Position numbers and translations under genes: made by a program. Under the pieces are notes generated by a model. The model was not told where the DNA came from. It ran no database searches and worked only from the letters and a program-made list of their open reading frames with translations. From Devosia sp. (GTDB lineage: Bacteria; Pseudomonadota; Alphaproteobacteria; Rhizobiales; Devosiaceae), in the NCBI GenBank assembly GCA_028290245.1, contig JAQGKG010000180.1, forward strand, positions 1-9,652: a stretch of 9,652 nt of DNA, written 5' to 3'. Of this stretch, positions 1-7,528 are shown one piece after another (positions within the stretch are counted from its first letter, which is position 1; every line of letters starts with the position of its first letter).

Positions 1-562
1 TCTTGCGAGCGCCGAGCAGGAACGAATTGATATTGCTCAATACCGAGGGGATCGGCTTGGCGGCAACGAAGCCGAGCTTGCCGGTGGGAGACGACAGACC
101 GGCAGCGACGCCGTCCACATAGTGGCCCTGGTTGAGGTAGCAGAAGTAGGAGCCGGCATTGGCAGGGTCGCCTTCCTTCCACAGCGGCGCCGCGTGGCGG
201 AACTGCACGTCGGGATATTTCTTGGCGAGATCGACCACGAAGGGGCTGTAGTAGCCAAACGACGTCGCGAGGATGAGGTTGGCGCCATCCAGGTTGATCA
301 TGGATTCCATGGACTGGCTGACGGCGTCGGTTTCGGGGACGTTTTCCTCCTCGATGACGGTGACGCCTGGAACTTGCTTCAGGATTTCCATGGCTTGGGC
401 ATGGGCCTGGTTCCAGCCGAAGTCGTCACGCGGGCCGACATAGACGGCACCCAGCACGATCGGCGATTGGGCCCGGGCCAGACCCATCGGCAGTGCGGCA
501 GCAGCCAGCCCGGCGGCGCCGGCTTTGAGCAGTGAACGACGGGAAAGGTTGAGTCGCGACAT
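1..562 (-). CDS. BMP-family ABC transporter solute-binding protein (SBP1), N-terminal part, runs off the window
   Basis: Periplasmic receptor of a BMP/PnrA-like ABC importer; the visible part is 187 codons and has no stop before the left edge. Residues 1-31 form a twin-arginine signal peptide (SRRSLLKAG at 7-15, then an Ala/Leu-rich stretch) with a likely cleavage site ARA|Q after residue 31, so export in folded form by Tat is inferred. The mature part opens with a beta strand (IVLGAVYVGP) followed by DDFGWNQAHAQAM at 46-58, the usual ligand-cleft opening of BMP proteins. It continues with the NLILATSFGY and GKLGFVAAKPIP segments typical of the family. The start at 562 is supported by AGGGAG six bases upstream. 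It is divergent from the allophanate hydrolase and differs clearly from SBP2 at 8515-7529. Its permeases and ATPase presumably lie left of the window. The ligand is unknown; purine/pyrimidine-like or ureide compounds are family-based guesses. Confidence 0.9.
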   Translation of the reverse strand, partial: MSRLNLSRRSLLKAGAAGLAAAALPMGLARAQSPIVLGAVYVGPRDDFGWNQAHAQAMEILKQVPGVTVIEEENVPETDAVSQSMESMINLDGANLILATSFGYYSPFVVDLAKKYPDVQFRHAAPLWKEGDPANAGSYFCYLNQGHYVDGVAAGLSSPTGKLGFVAAKPIPSVLSNINSFLLGARK

Positions 563-568
563 GGTGTG

Positions 569-574
569 CTCCCT
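569..574 (-). promoter_or_regulatory. Ribosome binding site of SBP1
   Basis: AGGGAG on the minus strand, six bases before the ATG at 562. It is the clearest Shine-Dalgarno match in the window and fixes the SBP1 start. Confidence 0.7.
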
Positions 575-580
575 ACATCC

Positions 581-599
581 GCCAGACGCGGCGGCTGGC
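581..599 (-). other. Small inverted repeat in the SBP1 leader
   Basis: GCCAG at 581-585 pairs with CTGGC at 595-599, with two further C-G/G-C pairs inside after one mismatch and a tight loop. It lies seven bases beyond the SBP1 ribosome binding site, so it would fold in the 5' untranslated leader. There is no U-tract, so it is not a terminator. It could be a leader hairpin or a protein site, or chance in GC-rich DNA. Confidence 0.3.
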
Positions 600-704
600 A
601 GGTAACTTGCAAACCGCATGCCAAGCGGTGTTGTTGTGATTAAAGCAGAAGTGCCAGTGGGTTAGTCAAACTGAGTCGCAGTCACACTTCGCTCTCCTGC
701 CTAT

Positions 705-716
705 GTTGCATACAAC
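705..716. promoter_or_regulatory. Putative operator copy 1 (GTTGCATACAAC)
   Basis: Near-palindrome GTTG-CATA-CAAC in the divergent SBP1/allophanate hydrolase gap. Its ten-base core TTGCATACAA (706-715) recurs exactly at 757-766. Both outer arms are symmetric, although the outermost pair differs between copies (G/C here, A/T in copy 2), as expected of a dimeric repressor site. The TTG-AT-CAA layout resembles operators of GntR-family regulators, but no regulator gene is in the window and the assignment is inference. Confidence 0.5.
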
Positions 717-719
717 CAG

Positions 720-750
720 TTAAACAATGCACAAAACATAGGCATATATC
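720..750 (+). promoter_or_regulatory. Weak candidate promoter for the allophanate hydrolase gene
   Basis: TTAAAC at 720-725, then a 17-base gap, then CATATA at 743-748 (overlapping TATATC at 745-750) is the best sigma-70-like arrangement in this AT-richer stretch. The boxes match the consensus poorly. The main support is position: the two TTGCATACAA copies flank it, and the downstream copy would cover the transcription start, a common repression layout. Confidence 0.3.
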
Positions 751-755
751 TGGCT

Positions 756-767
756 ATTGCATACAAT
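756..767. promoter_or_regulatory. Putative operator copy 2 (ATTGCATACAAT)
   Basis: Near-palindrome ATTG-CATA-CAAT sharing the exact core TTGCATACAA with the copy at 705-716. The centres of the two copies are 51 bp apart, close to five helical turns, so two dimers would sit on about the same face of the DNA and could cooperate or loop. The site overlaps the far-upstream in-frame TTG (757) and ATG (766) of the allophanate hydrolase frame, which argues that neither is the real start. Confidence 0.5.
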
Positions 768-813
768 GGCTCAACGATGTCATCCTTGGCGCAGCGCCAC
801 TGTGAGACTATCC

Positions 814-2604
814 ATGCTGCCCACCATGCTCGACCTGCCTGCATTGATCGAATTTTACAGAGGCGGCGGAACGCCGTTGGACATGGTGGAGACGGTTATC
901 GCCCGCCGTAATGCCTGGCCGGACAAGGCGGTGTTCATCACCCCCACGAGTGATGATGAACTGCGGGCAGCGGCGCGTCGCCTGATGGACAGCCATCCCC
1001 AGCCAGACAGCCTGCCGCTGTGGGGCGTGCCTTTTGCAGTGAAGGACAACATCGATGTGGAGGGCTTTCCCACCACCGCCGGGTGCCCGGCTTTCGCATA
1101 TTCGCCGGTGCAGGACGCCACGGTAATCGCGCGCCTCAGAGCGGCCGGTGCCATCGTCATCGGCAAGACCAACCTTGATCAGTTCGCCACGGGGCTGAAC
1201 GGTACGCGGTCGCCTTATGGCGCGCCTCGCTCGGTTTTTGATGACCGCTACATATCGGGCGGCTCCAGTTCAGGATCGGCGATCGCGGTGGCCGCGGGGC
1301 TGTGCAGCTTTTCGCTTGGTACCGACACCGCCGGTTCTGGCCGGGTGCCGGCTGCGCTGAACAATCTGGTGGGCGTCAAGCCGACGCTGGGCCTGCTATC
1401 GACCAGCGGGGTGGTGCCGGCCTGCCGCACGCTCGACTGCGTCAGCATCTTTGCCGGTAGCGTTGGCGACGCGACTGCGGTGCGGCAGGTGGCCGAGGGG
1501 TTCGACGCTGCAGATGCATTTTCGCGACGGTCTATACCGGTGTCATTGCCGGCACGGCTGAGGATTGGCGTGCTGGCTGGGAGCGAGCGGGAATTCTTTG
1601 GCAACGCGGACGTAGAGCGCCTGTATGACGCGGCGATCGCTGCGGCAGAGGGTGACGGGGCCACCATTGTAGCGATCGACTATTCGCCGTTCCGGGCTGC
1701 TGCGGAGCTGCTTTATGGCGGGCCCTGGGTGGCGGAACGGCTCGCTGCAATCGCGGGCTTTTTCGAAGAGAACCATGCTGACATGGATGCCACCGTGCGG
1801 GGGATCATCGGCAGCGCCCGGGGCCAGACGGCGGTAGCGGCTTTCGAGGGGCGCTATCGTTTGGCGGCGCTGCGGCGTGAGACGGAGGCGACTTGGCAGC
1901 AGGTTGACGTGCTGCTGCTGCCGACGACGCCGACCACCTACACGGTTGCCGAGATGCAGGCTGAGCCGGTTATGCGTAACAGCCACCTCGGGCGTCATAC
2001 GAATTTCGTGAACCTGTTCGACCTTGCGGCAATCGCCATTCCGGCTGGATTTGACGAGGCGGACAAGCTGCCGGCGGGCGTCACACTTGTCGGACCCGCA
2101 TTCAGCGACGATGCCATCGCCAGTTACGCGGCCCGGCTCCACGCGATGATCGGTCGGGGCGCTGGTCGGGACAAGGACATGGCCATTAATGCCGTAGCGC
2201 CTGTTCCTGCAAAAAGCGGCTGGGTTTCGGTGGCGGTTGTGGGCGCGCATCTTAGCGGCATGCCGCTTAACGGCGAACTGGTTGGTCTGGGTGGCCGATT
2301 GGTGAAAAGCTGTCGGACGGCCGGTGATTATCGGCTCTTTGCATTGCCCAACACTACGCCGTCCAAACCGGGGCTAGTCCGCACGCCCGGCTATGAGGGG
2401 ACCGGCATTGAGGTCGAGGTTTGGGAGTTGCCCGTGGCCAGCTTTGGGACTTTCGTGTCGAAGATACCCGCACCCTTGGGGATCGGCAAAGTCATGCTCG
2501 ACGACGGGAGCAGCGTGAGTTGCTTTCTATGCGAGCAGCATGCCGTCAATGACGCCGAGGACGTTACCCGTTTCGGCGGCTGGCGGGCTTATCTCAGCGC
2601 GTGA
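814..2604 (+). CDS. atzF: Allophanate hydrolase (AtzF type), full length
   Basis: Cytoplasmic enzyme that hydrolyses allophanate to ammonia and CO2, the last step after urea carboxylase or in biuret/cyanurate breakdown. From the ATG at 814 it has 596 residues, normal for the family. The amidase-signature domain covers about 1-450. Its catalytic triad is Lys77 (in VKDN), cis-Ser151 (in GGSSSGSA) and Ser175 (in TDTAGSGRVP), with Lys-Ser-Ser spacings of 74 and 24 residues as I recall for Pseudomonas AtzF. A C-terminal domain from about 468 to 596 (WVSVAVVGAHLSGMPLN through FGGWRAYLSA) is the allophanate-hydrolase-specific domain, linked in this family to N-carboxycarbamate decarboxylation or to oligomerisation. 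In-frame starts exist at TTG 757, ATG 766, ATG 814 and ATG 826. I prefer 814 because GTGAGA lies about six bases before it and the earlier starts sit in the operator; 826 is also plausible. It stands alone on the plus strand, with no urea carboxylase beside it. Confidence 0.93.
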   Translation: MLPTMLDLPALIEFYRGGGTPLDMVETVIARRNAWPDKAVFITPTSDDELRAAARRLMDSHPQPDSLPLWGVPFAVKDNIDVEGFPTTAGCPAFAYSPVQDATVIARLRAAGAIVIGKTNLDQFATGLNGTRSPYGAPRSVFDDRYISGGSSSGSAIAVAAGLCSFSLGTDTAGSGRVPAALNNLVGVKPTLGLLSTSGVVPACRTLDCVSIFAGSVGDATAVRQVAEGFDAADAFSRRSIPVSLPARLRIGVLAGSEREFFGNADVERLYDAAIAAAEGDGATIVAIDYSPFRAAAELLYGGPWVAERLAAIAGFFEENHADMDATVRGIIGSARGQTAVAAFEGRYRLAALRRETEATWQQVDVLLLPTTPTTYTVAEMQAEPVMRNSHLGRHTNFVNLFDLAAIAIPAGFDEADKLPAGVTLVGPAFSDDAIASYAARLHAMIGRGAGRDKDMAINAVAPVPAKSGWVSVAVVGAHLSGMPLNGELVGLGGRLVKSCRTAGDYRLFALPNTTPSKPGLVRTPGYEGTGIEVEVWELPVASFGTFVSKIPAPLGIGKVMLDDGSSVSCFLCEQHAVNDAEDVTRFGGWRAYLSA

Positions 2605-2617
2605 TTGAACAGGCGCG

Positions 2618-3559
2618 TTACCGTTCGCCGCGGCGGTAGGGCTGCATCAGGGCCTGTGGGACGCGGGCGCGGCGGGCCATGACGATCAGGGCGATGATCG
2701 ACAGGACGTAGGGCACCATCAGGAACAGTTGGTAGGGCACGGCTTTGCCCAGGGCTGCCTGGAGGCGCAATTGATAGGCGTCGAACAGGGCAAACAGCAG
2801 GGCGCCGAGCAGCGCGCGGCCTGGGCGCCAGGACGCGAACACCACCAGCGCGATGCAGACCCAGCCGCGCCCCTGCACCATGGTCGGGAAGAAACTGTTG
2901 AAGGCCGACAGGGTAAGGAACGCGCCGCCGACGGCCATGAGGGCACTGCCGACCATCACGGCGCCGATCCGCACCGCGATTGGATTGACGCCCTGGGCTT
3001 CGGCGCCATGGGGGTTTTCGCCCGTCATGCGTACGGCGAGCCCAAGCGGGGTGCGGAACAGCACATAGGCGAGGATCGCGGCCAGCAGGATGGCCAGATA
3101 AGTCGGGGCGGTCTGGTTGAACAGCGCATCGCCAAGGAATGGGAGCGTGCTGAGGTATGGAATGACCAGCGGCTGGAACGGCTCGATGGTTGGTGGCGAG
3201 GAGGCCAGCGGCACGGCGAGGCGGAAAATGTAGTAGCTTAGACTTGATGCAAACAGCGTGATGCCGAGGCCGGTGACGTGCTGCGACAGCCCCAACGTCA
3301 CGGTCATTCCGGCATGCAGCAGGCCGAACAATGCGCCGAACGCGGCTGCTGCGAGCAGGCCGACCCAGAGGTCGCCGCCGTTGAAAACGGTGAGCCAGCC
3401 GATCATGGCGCCAAAGGTCATGATGCCTTCGATGCCAAGGTTCAAGACTCCCGCACGCTCGCAGATCAGCGCGCCCAACGTCCCGAAAATCAGCGGCGTG
3501 GCGATGCGCAGCACCGCGCCCCAAATGCCGGCCGAGGTGAATATCTCCAGCAATTCCAT
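2618..3559 (-). CDS. BMP-type ABC importer inner-membrane permease, second subunit
   Basis: Inner-membrane channel subunit of the branched-chain/ribose-like permease superfamily (BPD_transp_2), in the NupQ/YufQ position of nucleoside importers. It has 313 residues, normal for this subunit. Long hydrophobic segments alternate with short loops. The hallmark motif ERAGVLNLGIEGIM at 34-47 precedes a Gly/Ala-rich membrane segment, and a conserved cytoplasmic loop (RTPLGLAVRMTGENPHGAEAQG) is the likely ATPase contact. The ATG at 3559 shares one base with the stop of the upstream permease (TGATG), indicating translational coupling. It is the last gene of the block, and its TAA is 13 bp from the stop of the convergent allophanate hydrolase. 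No hairpin terminator is visible in that gap, so read-through or overlapping 3' ends are likely. Confidence 0.92.
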   Translation of the reverse strand: MELLEIFTSAGIWGAVLRIATPLIFGTLGALICERAGVLNLGIEGIMTFGAMIGWLTVFNGGDLWVGLLAAAAFGALFGLLHAGMTVTLGLSQHVTGLGITLFASSLSYYIFRLAVPLASSPPTIEPFQPLVIPYLSTLPFLGDALFNQTAPTYLAILLAAILAYVLFRTPLGLAVRMTGENPHGAEAQGVNPIAVRIGAVMVGSALMAVGGAFLTLSAFNSFFPTMVQGRGWVCIALVVFASWRPGRALLGALLFALFDAYQLRLQAALGKAVPYQLFLMVPYVLSIIALIVMARRARVPQALMQPYRRGER

Positions 3560-4608
3560 CAGCGTCGGATCCGGTATTGGGTGAAGAAGATCGAGACCAG
3601 CATGGTCAGCAGTGACAGCGAAACCGTCACGTCGGCAATGTAGCTGGGGATGCCCAGCGCGCGGCCCATGCTGTCAGCGCCGACGAACATGGTTGCAGTG
3701 AACAGGGCCGCGGCGATGACGCCGATCGGGTGCAGATTGGCGAGCATGGCGACGATGATGCCCGAATAGCCGTAGCCCGGCGACAGGTCGGTGGTGACGT
3801 AGCCCTTGACGCCCATAACTTCGATGGCGCCGGCGAGACCCGCCAGGCCACCTGACAGGCAGGCGACCTTGATGAGGGTTTTAGCCAGCGGCACCCCGGA
3901 AAACACTGCGGCGGTGGGGCTGAGACCGGCGGCGCGGGACTGCATGCCGAACACCGTGCGCGATTGCAGGAAATACACCAGCACCGCTATGACCATGGCG
4001 ATGACCAGCCCGATATGCAGACGGGTGCGGTCGATCAGCTTGGGCAGCATGGCGTCGGGGCCGACCGGGATCGACTGGGGCCAGCCAAAGGCCAGCGGGT
4101 CTTTGAGCGGGCCTTCGATCATCATCGAGACAAACAGCACGACGACGAAATTGAGCAGCAGACTGGTGACGACTTCATCGACGCCGAAGCGCAGGCGCAA
4201 CCCGAGCGGCACCAGCAGCATGATCATGCCGGCGATGGCGCCAACCATCAGCGCGGCCGGAATTAGCAGATAGGGCGGCCAGCCGGAGAATACCGTCGCC
4301 GCGACAGCAGCCACCGCGATGGCGCTGAGATAGAACTGGCCTTCGGCGCCGATATTCCAGACGCGCGCCCGGAAGGCGACGGCAGCGGCGAGCCCGGTGA
4401 GCATCAGCGGGGTGGCGCGAGTGAGGGTTTCGGTGAAGCCCAGCCGCGTGCCGAATGCACCGGTGAGGATCAGACGGTATGCTTCGAGGACTGGGGCGCC
4501 AGCGATGGCGATCAGCACACCGGCAATGACGAGGGCGGTGACAATGGCGATGATGGGTGCGAGGAGCACCAAGAGCAGCGGACGATGGGCGCGGCGTTCA
4601 AGACGCAT
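3559..4608 (-). CDS. BMP-type ABC importer inner-membrane permease, first subunit
   Basis: First channel subunit of the importer, in the NupP/YufP position and of the BPD_transp_2 superfamily. It has 349 residues with a positively charged N-terminus (MRLERRAHRP) followed by a long hydrophobic helix. The diagnostic motif FRARVWNIGAEGQF at 79-92 is present. Several more hydrophobic segments follow, with a coupling loop near SRTVFGMQSRAAGLSPTAA and a conserved DLSPGYGYSGI segment. It would pair with the second permease as a heterodimer over the double ATPase. The ATG at 4608 lies inside the end of the ATPase gene (11-nt overlap) and the stop overlaps the next start by one base, so all three transporter genes are translationally linked. 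Substrate specificity cannot be read from the sequence. Confidence 0.93.
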   Translation of the reverse strand: MRLERRAHRPLLLVLLAPIIAIVTALVIAGVLIAIAGAPVLEAYRLILTGAFGTRLGFTETLTRATPLMLTGLAAAVAFRARVWNIGAEGQFYLSAIAVAAVAATVFSGWPPYLLIPAALMVGAIAGMIMLLVPLGLRLRFGVDEVVTSLLLNFVVVLFVSMMIEGPLKDPLAFGWPQSIPVGPDAMLPKLIDRTRLHIGLVIAMVIAVLVYFLQSRTVFGMQSRAAGLSPTAAVFSGVPLAKTLIKVACLSGGLAGLAGAIEVMGVKGYVTTDLSPGYGYSGIIVAMLANLHPIGVIAAALFTATMFVGADSMGRALGIPSYIADVTVSLSLLTMLVSIFFTQYRIRR

Positions 4609-6115
4609 GGGCGAGTTTCCCGTCTTGCGGCCAGTCGCCGGCCATCATCAACCCCAGCATGCGGGCATCGGCCTGTTCGGCGGGTATTGGCGGCGACAAG
4701 CGGCCCTTGACGATGGCCTGGATACGGTCGGCGAGGCTGATCACCTCGTCAAGGTCTTCGGAAATCAGCAGCACGCCTGTTCCGGCGCGGCGCGCGTCGA
4801 GAATGCGGGTGTGGACCGCGGCGATGGCGCCTTCGTCGAGCCCGCGGGTGGGTTGGGCAGCGATCAGGATGCGCGGGCGTTTTTGTAGGTTCCGGCCCAG
4901 GATCAGCTTTTGCATATTGCCGCCCGAGAGGAGCCGAGTTCGGCTATCGGGCGTGCCACCGCGCACGTCGAAACCGCCGATGATCTCGTTGGCGAACTGG
5001 CGGGCGGCGCGGCGGTCGACGAGACCATTGCGCGAGAATTCCCAGATGCGTTCGAGCACGGCGTTTTCCCAGATCGCCATTTCGCCGATCGCGCCTTCCG
5101 AATTGCGATCCTCGGGCACGCGGCCGACGCCGGCTTCGATCATGCCGCGGACGCTGGATTGGGTGACCGGCTGGTCAAACAGGCGCAACTCGCCGCCGGT
5201 GTGCTGAGCCAAGCCCGACACCAGATGGCCAAGGTCGGTTTGACCATTGCCGGACACGCCTATGATGCCAAGTGTTTCGCCGGAACGGACGGTAAAATTG
5301 ATGCCGGAGAGGCGGTGGCCGACGTCGAGGTTGATGGCTTGGAACAGCACATCGCCTGGCACCGCTGCTTCGCGGACTGGCCGAGCGACGCGGCGGCCCA
5401 CCATCAGTTCGGCGAGTTCGGCCTTGCTGGTTTCTGCTGCGAGACGCTCGGCCACGACCTTGCCGCCGCGCAGTACCACAACGCGATCGGCCGCGGCCAT
5501 GACTTCGTTGAGTTTGTGCGAGATGAAAATCAGCGACAACCCGCTTTGGGCCATGACGCGGAGTGTCGCAAACAGCGTTTCGGCTTCGAGATTGGTGAGC
5601 ACGGCCGTCGGCTCGTCGAGGATCAAAATCTTGGCGTCATTGTAGAGCGCCTTGAGGATTTCGACGCGTTGCTGCTCGCCCACCGACAGATCGCCGACGC
5701 GGGCATCGGGATTGACCTTGAGCCCGAAGCGTTCGGCGATCGATAGCAGTTTCAGGCGCGCTGTGCCGGTCGAGGATTTGAGGCGCCAGAGGCTTTCGGT
5801 GCCGGTCATGACATTGTCGAGCACGGTGAGGTTGGCCGCGAGCGAGAAGTGCTGGTGCACCATGCCGACGCCGGCCCGGATTGCGGCGCGGGGCTTGCCC
5901 GGCGGCAATTGAACGCCAGCCACTTCGACTGTGCCGGCGTCAGGCGTGTAGTGGCCGAACAGGATGCTCATCAGCGTGGTTTTGCCGGCGCCGTTTTCAC
6001 CGAGCAGCGCCAGCACTTCGCCGGGCGCGAGATCGATGGAAATGGCGTCGTTGGCGAGCGTCGTGCCGAACCGCTTGGTGATGCCGGTGAGGCGCAAGAC
6101 GGGATGAGTGGTCAT
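4598..6115 (-). CDS. Double-domain ABC ATPase of the BMP-type importer
   Basis: Cytoplasmic ATPase that powers the importer, 505 residues with two fused nucleotide-binding domains. Domain 1 has Walker A GENGAGKTT (39-47), signature LSVGEQQR (143-150), Walker B ILILDEPT (163-170) and H-loop His200. Domain 2 keeps the signature LSGGNMQK (396-403), but its Walker A reads GVSGNGQT (286-293) with Gln292 for Lys, its Walker B reads ILIAAQPT with Ala420-Gln421 for Asp-Glu, and Glu453 replaces the H-loop His. Asymmetric sites of this kind are normal in nucleoside/BMP and ribose-type ATPases, so I do not read them as decay. The start at 6115 fits the family N-terminus (LRLTGITKRFG) and overlaps the amidase stop by four bases (ATGA). 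The same frame stays open upstream to about 6646, but that stretch is the amidase gene read in another frame. Confidence 0.96.
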   Translation of the reverse strand: MTTHPVLRLTGITKRFGTTLANDAISIDLAPGEVLALLGENGAGKTTLMSILFGHYTPDAGTVEVAGVQLPPGKPRAAIRAGVGMVHQHFSLAANLTVLDNVMTGTESLWRLKSSTGTARLKLLSIAERFGLKVNPDARVGDLSVGEQQRVEILKALYNDAKILILDEPTAVLTNLEAETLFATLRVMAQSGLSLIFISHKLNEVMAAADRVVVLRGGKVVAERLAAETSKAELAELMVGRRVARPVREAAVPGDVLFQAINLDVGHRLSGINFTVRSGETLGIIGVSGNGQTDLGHLVSGLAQHTGGELRLFDQPVTQSSVRGMIEAGVGRVPEDRNSEGAIGEMAIWENAVLERIWEFSRNGLVDRRAARQFANEIIGGFDVRGGTPDSRTRLLSGGNMQKLILGRNLQKRPRILIAAQPTRGLDEGAIAAVHTRILDARRAGTGVLLISEDLDEVISLADRIQAIVKGRLSPPIPAEQADARMLGLMMAGDWPQDGKLAHAS

Positions 6116-7515
6116 GGCAGGCCCGCGACGGGAAAACGGTGGGTCCAGCGTTGCTCGGATTCCAAACGTGCAGCAAGCGCCAAAAGGCGCATGTCGCTGC
6201 CCATTGGAGCCAGCAATTGCAGCGGCAGGGGCAGGCCGGTAGCGTCGGCGCCGAAGGGCAAGGTGATCGCGGGGCACCCTGCAATATTGGCCAGCGCGGC
6301 CAAGGGAGCCATCGCGGTCATGCGCTCGAAATGGGTGGTGGTGTCGCCATGATCGTTGGGGAAATGGCCAAGCAGCGGCGGAGGACCGGCCAGCATTGGC
6401 GCCAGCACCACGTCGACGCGGTCGAACATCTGCCAGAGCGCGTGGCTGACGAGGACGCCTTGATTGAGCCGTTCCCATACGGCCATGGCACTCATTGCTT
6501 GCCCATTGGCGATGACTGCCTGGGTCAGCGGTTCGGCAGCGGATGCGTCGAGTGCAAAGGTGTCGAACAGCGTGGCGAGGTTGACGGAGACTATGGTTTC
6601 GAAGACCTGCGCCGACGTCTCCGCCATGGTATCGAACTCGGACCATGCCAACGGGATTATCCGATGCCCGTCTTGTTCAAGGGACCGGCCGGCTGCCTCG
6701 ATGGCTTCCTGTCGGCCCGGATCGACTGGGTAGCGTTCGCCGAAGTCCACAACCATGCCGATGCGTAGCGGGCCCGTGTCGGCTTCTAGCATAGCCGGGT
6801 TGGGGAAGGGACCACGCGCGGCGCCCGAGAACGACGCGAAGGCTTGTGCCATGTCGCGGACGGAACGGCAGACTGCGAGTTCGGTGGCGACGCCGCCGAG
6901 GTAATTGCCGAAGCCCGGGCCGGCCGGCATGGCGCCGCGCGATGGCTTGAGGCCGACGAGGCCGCAACAGGCCGCCGGAACGCGGATCGAGCCGCCTGCA
7001 TCGGTGGCGTGGGCTATGGCAACGATGCCGGAGGCGACTGCCGCTGCGGCACCGCCTGATGAGCCGCCGGCAGTGCGGGTCGGATCGAGTGGATTGCGAC
7101 AGACCGGGCCGACCGCTGGCTCGCTGCTCAGTGCCAGCCCGAATTCGGGGGCGGTGGTGCTGCCGAACAGGCAGAGGCCGCTGGCGCGGAAACGCTGGGC
7201 GAGATCGGAGTCGGCGTTGGGGTCATCGGCAAGCGTGCTTGAACCGGCTCGCATGGGAATGCCGGCGAACGGTCCGCCCAGATCCTTGGCCAACGTGGGT
7301 ACGCCGAGGAACGGTCGGCCTGGATCAGGCGCGCCGTTGCAGGCAGCGGCTGCCGCCAATCCGAGCTCGGTATCGAGGAATACAGTAGCGCCGAACGGAT
7401 CGGCTTTGGCCGCTGCGATCGATGCGGTCATCGCGGCGGTGGCGCTGGTCCTGCCAGCGGCAATGGCGCTCGCAAGCGCCATCGCATCATCATGTTGGGT
7501 CGGTGTCGTCAGCAT
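6112..7515 (-). CDS. Amidase-signature family amidase inside the transporter operon
   Basis: Cytoplasmic amide-hydrolysing enzyme of the amidase signature family, 467 residues from the ATG at 7515. The Ser-cisSer-Lys triad is complete: Lys77 in GVPTLAKD, cis-Ser152 in TAGGSSGGAAAAVA and nucleophile Ser176 in DAGGSIRVPA. It is therefore probably active. It lacks the C-terminal domain of the allophanate hydrolase and is clearly a different enzyme. The gene sits between SBP2 (13-bp gap) and the ATPase (4-bp overlap), so it is co-expressed with the importer and probably acts on the imported compound or its first breakdown product. Candidates from the family are 1-carboxybiuret hydrolase (AtzE-like), ureidomalonase-like, indoleacetamide/6-aminohexanoate-type or other aryl/alkyl amidases; nothing in the sequence decides between them. 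The frame extends upstream to 7608, but those residues overlap SBP2 and have no family match. The start has no clear Shine-Dalgarno sequence. Confidence 0.92.
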   Translation of the reverse strand: MLTTPTQHDDAMALASAIAAGRTSATAAMTASIAAAKADPFGATVFLDTELGLAAAAACNGAPDPGRPFLGVPTLAKDLGGPFAGIPMRAGSSTLADDPNADSDLAQRFRASGLCLFGSTTAPEFGLALSSEPAVGPVCRNPLDPTRTAGGSSGGAAAAVASGIVAIAHATDAGGSIRVPAACCGLVGLKPSRGAMPAGPGFGNYLGGVATELAVCRSVRDMAQAFASFSGAARGPFPNPAMLEADTGPLRIGMVVDFGERYPVDPGRQEAIEAAGRSLEQDGHRIIPLAWSEFDTMAETSAQVFETIVSVNLATLFDTFALDASAAEPLTQAVIANGQAMSAMAVWERLNQGVLVSHALWQMFDRVDVVLAPMLAGPPPLLGHFPNDHGDTTTHFERMTAMAPLAALANIAGCPAITLPFGADATGLPLPLQLLAPMGSDMRLLALAARLESEQRWTHRFPVAGLP

Positions 7516-7528
7516 GGATGGGAAACGA

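Noticed and set aside
613..629. ACCGC...GCGGT inverted repeat in the SBP1 leader
   Set aside because: Five-pair stem with a seven-base loop and no second copy; expected by chance in this base composition.
2597..2616. GCGC...GCGC pairing between the convergent stops as a bidirectional terminator
   Set aside because: Only four pairs of a self-complementary word, twelve-base loop, no T-runs.
4598..5300. Apparent decay of the second nucleotide-binding domain (Lys to Gln in Walker A, Asp-Glu to Ala-Gln in Walker B, His to Glu in the H-loop)
   Set aside because: These changes are typical of the second half of BMP/nucleoside and ribose-type double ATPases; the signature LSGGN is intact, so this is normal asymmetry and not a broken gene.
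6116..6646. Upstream extension of the ATPase frame that would give a 682-residue protein
   Set aside because: The extra N-terminal part is the amidase gene read in another frame, has no ABC motif, and the family N-terminus begins at the ATG at 6115.
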